Part shown: positions 61,656 through 64,000 of the stretch, one piece after another
Position numbering within the stretch: position 1 is the first letter of the stretch
Layout of the letters: each line of letters starts with the position of its first letter
Assembly (NCBI RefSeq): GCF_021404305.1
Contig: NZ_JABFTX010000001.1
Location: forward strand, 992,001-1,056,000
Direction of reading: 5' to 3'
Length of the DNA stretch: 64,000 nucleotides
Origin: Billgrantia ethanolica
GTDB lineage: Bacteria; Pseudomonadota; Gammaproteobacteria; Pseudomonadales; Halomonadaceae
The notes under the pieces: generated by a model
The model's input: the letters and a program-made list of their open reading frames with translations, nothing else
What the model was told of the DNA's origin: nothing
Database searches by the model: none
Made by a program: the position numbers and the translations under genes

Positions 61656-64000
61656 CCTCGCTGTGCTCCTGGTGACGCTCTGCGCCATTATCACTCTTCA
61701 TCAGGCGCTGCCACTCACAGGCGGCTTGCTCGCGGCGCAGCGCCGCCATGCGCGCGGGTTCCGTGCCGTTCGTCTTCGAACGCGCCACGCCCCAGCCACT
61801 GGCCCCGGCCAAGGCGCCGATCAAGCCGGCGACTTCGAGCGCTGCATCTTCGTCGACCTCCTGGGTGACCTCGGCAGGCTCCCCCTCATCCGCTGCCTCT
61901 TGCGGCAACTCGGCTTCTTCCAGCGGCAGCTCCTGCGGCTCGGCTTCCAGCACCTCGTCGCTCGACTCGTTCGTCACATTCTCCGGCGCGGCATCCTGTG
62001 ACGGCGCCTGGGCTGGGGCCGACGCCTCACCGACACTGGCCGCTACCGAGGAAGCCACGCTGGTACGCAACCCGCTGCTGCCTGCCCCCTGCTGGCGCTC
62101 GACCCACTCGTCGATCAGCGTCCGCAGCCCCTCCATGCCCCGTGCCTGGAATCCGGGCTGGTCGTGGCGAGCGAAAAGGTTGCCATTGCCCAGCAGTCCC
62201 TGCGGCGTCATGTCGAGCCAGCCCAGTGCCTCCTGCACCTCATCGTCGCGCTCCTCTTCATAGAGGTTCTGCTGCGCCTGACGAATAAGGTCGAGGCGCC
62301 CCTGAGCGAGCGTGACGATCGAGGTGATCTGCTCGGCTTCGTTACTGCCGCTGAGCATGATGCGAATACGCGCATACTCACCGATCATGGTGTCGAGGTC
62401 GAAGTTGCCGTCGAACCTGTCGTTGCCGGCACCGCCAATGGCGATGTTGCGCCCAGGGCCGGTGATCAAGGTATCGTTGCCGCCCTCGAAGTGGTTGATG
62501 GTCTCCACCGTGATCATCTGCGACGTGCGGGTCACGCGGCCGAAGTCGCCGAACAGGATGTCGTTACCCGGCCCACCGTCGAGGTAATCGTTGCCCTTGC
62601 CGCCGAACATGATGTCGCGGTCGCTGCCACCGAACAGCCGGTTGTCGCCGCCCAGATCGGTGCGGCCCGTTTCGGCCATGGTGTAACGCCCGCGGGCATC
62701 GCTCAGGATCACACCCACATCGCCGATGATCACGGTCTCGCCCGCCACGTTGGTGACATGGTCGTTGCCTACCCCGGCGATCACCTGATCGTTGCCGGTG
62801 CCAACGTGGATTACGTCGTTGCCCCCGGTAGAGGCGCGGGTATCCAGGCTCTCCACGCGCTGGCGAATGCCGTCGCGAGCCAGGATCCGGCCATTGTCGC
62901 CCAGCACCACGTTGTCACCCGATGTGACGGTGATTCTGTCATTGCCGTGACCGCCAATGATCCAGTCGTTTCCGGCCCCGCTGGTAATGGTGTCATTACC
63001 GCCGTGATTGAAATGCAGCGAAGTGAAGGAGAGGATCACGTCATTTTGATCGAACAGCGCCTCGGCGTGATCGCCGGCCAACAGGTCGTTGCCGTCACCA
63101 CTGTGAATGGTGTTGTTGCCGTCGCCGCCAATCACCAGGTTGCCACCGTGGCCAAGCGTCACAGTGTCATTGCCGCCCCGACCCGGGTTGGTGGACATTG
63201 CTTTTACCAGATGCCCTGCGGAGTTCCACACCAGCTCGCCCAGATCAGCCAGTACGACGTTACGGCCATTCTCCCCCGTGATGGTATCGTTGCCTTCACC
63301 ACCCACGAGCACGTTGTTACCTGCCCCACCGTGCAATTCATCATGCCCGGCTCTCGCGCTAGGCAGAGTCACGAGATGGCGCAACTGCCCGTTGACGAAG
63401 GTTAGAACGGCGAAATCCCCTACCAGGACGTCATTCCCTGTGTGGTTTCCGCTCAGCGCCGTGCCGCCGTAGAGAATGTCGTTCCCGCCACCTCCCAGCA
63501 GAACGTCGTTACCGCTACCGCCTTCGATGATGTCATCGCCATCAAAGCCCTCGTCGCGAACCACGATCTTCACGATGTTGCTGAAGTCGTTGACACGCCC
63601 GAACGTCACATCGGCATGGTCGCCGATCAGGATGTCGTCGCCGCTGCCACCCTGCAGGGTATCGTTGCCGCTACCGCCGATCAGGATGTTGCGCCCACCC
63701 GTCACCTCCAGGTGATTGTGGCCATAGGATGCGGGATCGGTACTGTGCACCGAGATCACGCGCTGGCTGTCGAGCAGGCGCAGGTTGGCGATGCCATCAC
63801 GCGCCTCGAGCTCGATCACGCCATGATCGCCGATCAGAATGTCGTTGCCGTCGCCACCGTACAGGCGATTGTCGCCTGCCATCAGACGATCGCCGGTGGC
63901 ATGCGCTACGTCACCCGTCGCAGAGTAGAGCGTCATCACCCTATCCGCCTGAGACAGACGCACGCTCAAGTCGACATCGATGCTGCCGTTGCCGTAGAGA
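61648..64000 (-). CDS. Giant RTX calcium-binding repeat protein, C-terminal part (5' end outside window)
   Basis: Open through the window edge, 783+ residues. RTX nonapeptide stretches (GGDGNDILIGDHG, GGSGNDVLLGGGGNDILYGG and others) recur in a larger unit. Counting from the codon at 63969, a punctuation motif of the type LIGDHGVI ends each unit, with its Asp at 48, 117, 185, 242, 300, 358, 417, 475 and a degenerate one at 531. After this come a helical domain (560-590), a Pro/Glu-rich linker (about 655-705), a glycine-rich hydrophobic segment (VAGLIGALAGASGWGVAR) and a basic tail ending HSEDE. Extracellular or surface-bound in analogy with RTX adhesins. No classical type I signal is evident. 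Confidence 0.88.
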   Translation of the reverse strand, partial: LYGNGSIDVDLSVRLSQADRVMTLYSATGDVAHATGDRLMAGDNRLYGGDGNDILIGDHGVIELEARDGIANLRLLDSQRVISVHSTDPASYGHNHLEVTGGRNILIGGSGNDTLQGGSGDDILIGDHADVTFGRVNDFSNIVKIVVRDEGFDGDDIIEGGSGNDVLLGGGGNDILYGGTALSGNHTGNDVLVGDFAVLTFVNGQLRHLVTLPSARAGHDELHGGAGNNVLVGGEGNDTITGENGRNVVLADLGELVWNSAGHLVKAMSTNPGRGGNDTVTLGHGGNLVIGGDGNNTIHSGDGNDLLAGDHAEALFDQNDVILSFTSLHFNHGGNDTITSGAGNDWIIGGHGNDRITVTSGDNVVLGDNGRILARDGIRQRVESLDTRASTGGNDVIHVGTGNDQVIAGVGNDHVTNVAGETVIIGDVGVILSDARGRYTMAETGRTDLGGDNRLFGGSDRDIMFGGKGNDYLDGGPGNDILFGDFGRVTRTSQMITVETINHFEGGNDTLITGPGRNIAIGGAGNDRFDGNFDLDTMIGEYARIRIMLSGSNEAEQITSIVTLAQGRLDLIRQAQQNLYEEERDDEVQEALGWLDMTPQGLLGNGNLFARHDQPGFQARGMEGLRTLIDEWVERQQGAGSSGLRTSVASSVAASVGEASAPAQAPSQDAAPENVTNESSDEVLEAEPQELPLEEAELPQEAADEGEPAEVTQEVDEDAALEVAGLIGALAGASGWGVARSKTNGTEPARMAALRREQAACEWQRLMKSDNGAERHQEHSEDE

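Overview
This 64 kb window reads as chromosome of a halophilic gammaproteobacterium, most likely Halomonas or another Halomonadaceae. That is an inference from high GC content, E. coli/Pseudomonas-like gene order (thrS-infC-rpmI-rplT-pheS-pheT-ihfA; coxB-coxA-ctaG-coxC-SURF1-ctaA-ctaB) and protein style; no 16S gene is present to settle it.

Layout. (1) 1-8279, minus strand: surface-polysaccharide locus. It holds wza-wzb-wzc export and phosphorelay genes, then wbpA-wbpB-wbpDE for a UDP-diacetamido-mannuronic-acid-type sugar, then the start of a flippase. WbpD and WbpE are joined in one reading frame. (2) 8280-9081: AT-rich divergent control region. (3) 9082-13122, plus strand: a yjbEFGH/gfcABCD-type exopolysaccharide secretion operon. 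(4) 13303-19756: glycine cleavage genes split into divergent units, a glycine/alanine:Na+ symporter with gcvT (minus) and gcvH-gcvP (plus). (5) 19847-23598: a LysR regulator, the nucleosidase ppnN, a small membrane protein, a MioC-like flavodoxin and a DUF2788 protein. (6) 23705-30863, minus: ihfA, pheT, pheS, rplT, rpmI, infC and thrS. (7) 31160-33621: an OmpA-type lipoprotein, a DUF2489 protein, a MITE-like repeat and cysQ. (8) 33665-41984: an aa3/caa3 cytochrome c oxidase operon with heme A synthesis and assembly genes.

(9) 42751-53193: a tRNA-Pro(GGG) whose 3' half is duplicated at 53151-53193. The two copies bracket a 10.4 kb integrated element. It carries an integrase, an AlpA-like regulator, a winged-helix replication protein beside four palindromic iteron-like repeats, and a complete HK97-type head and packaging module (capsid, protease, portal, HNH, TerS, TerL, two connector proteins). 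It has no tail or lysis genes. This is the layout of a capsid-forming phage-inducible chromosomal island (cf-PICI satellite).

(10) 53993-64000, minus: the most unusual locus. A very large RTX-repeat protein (5' end outside the window) is followed by an unknown 275-residue protein, a GAF-domain/HlyD fusion, a PqqD-like/M50 protease/HlyD fusion, a truncated SecA paralogue and a small periplasmic adaptor. No type I ABC transporter is seen in the window. I propose this as a candidate non-classical export or processing system for a giant calcium-binding surface protein; everything beyond domain recognition is inference.

Start sites were re-chosen from Shine-Dalgarno spacing and family length where the longest reading frame was clearly too long.
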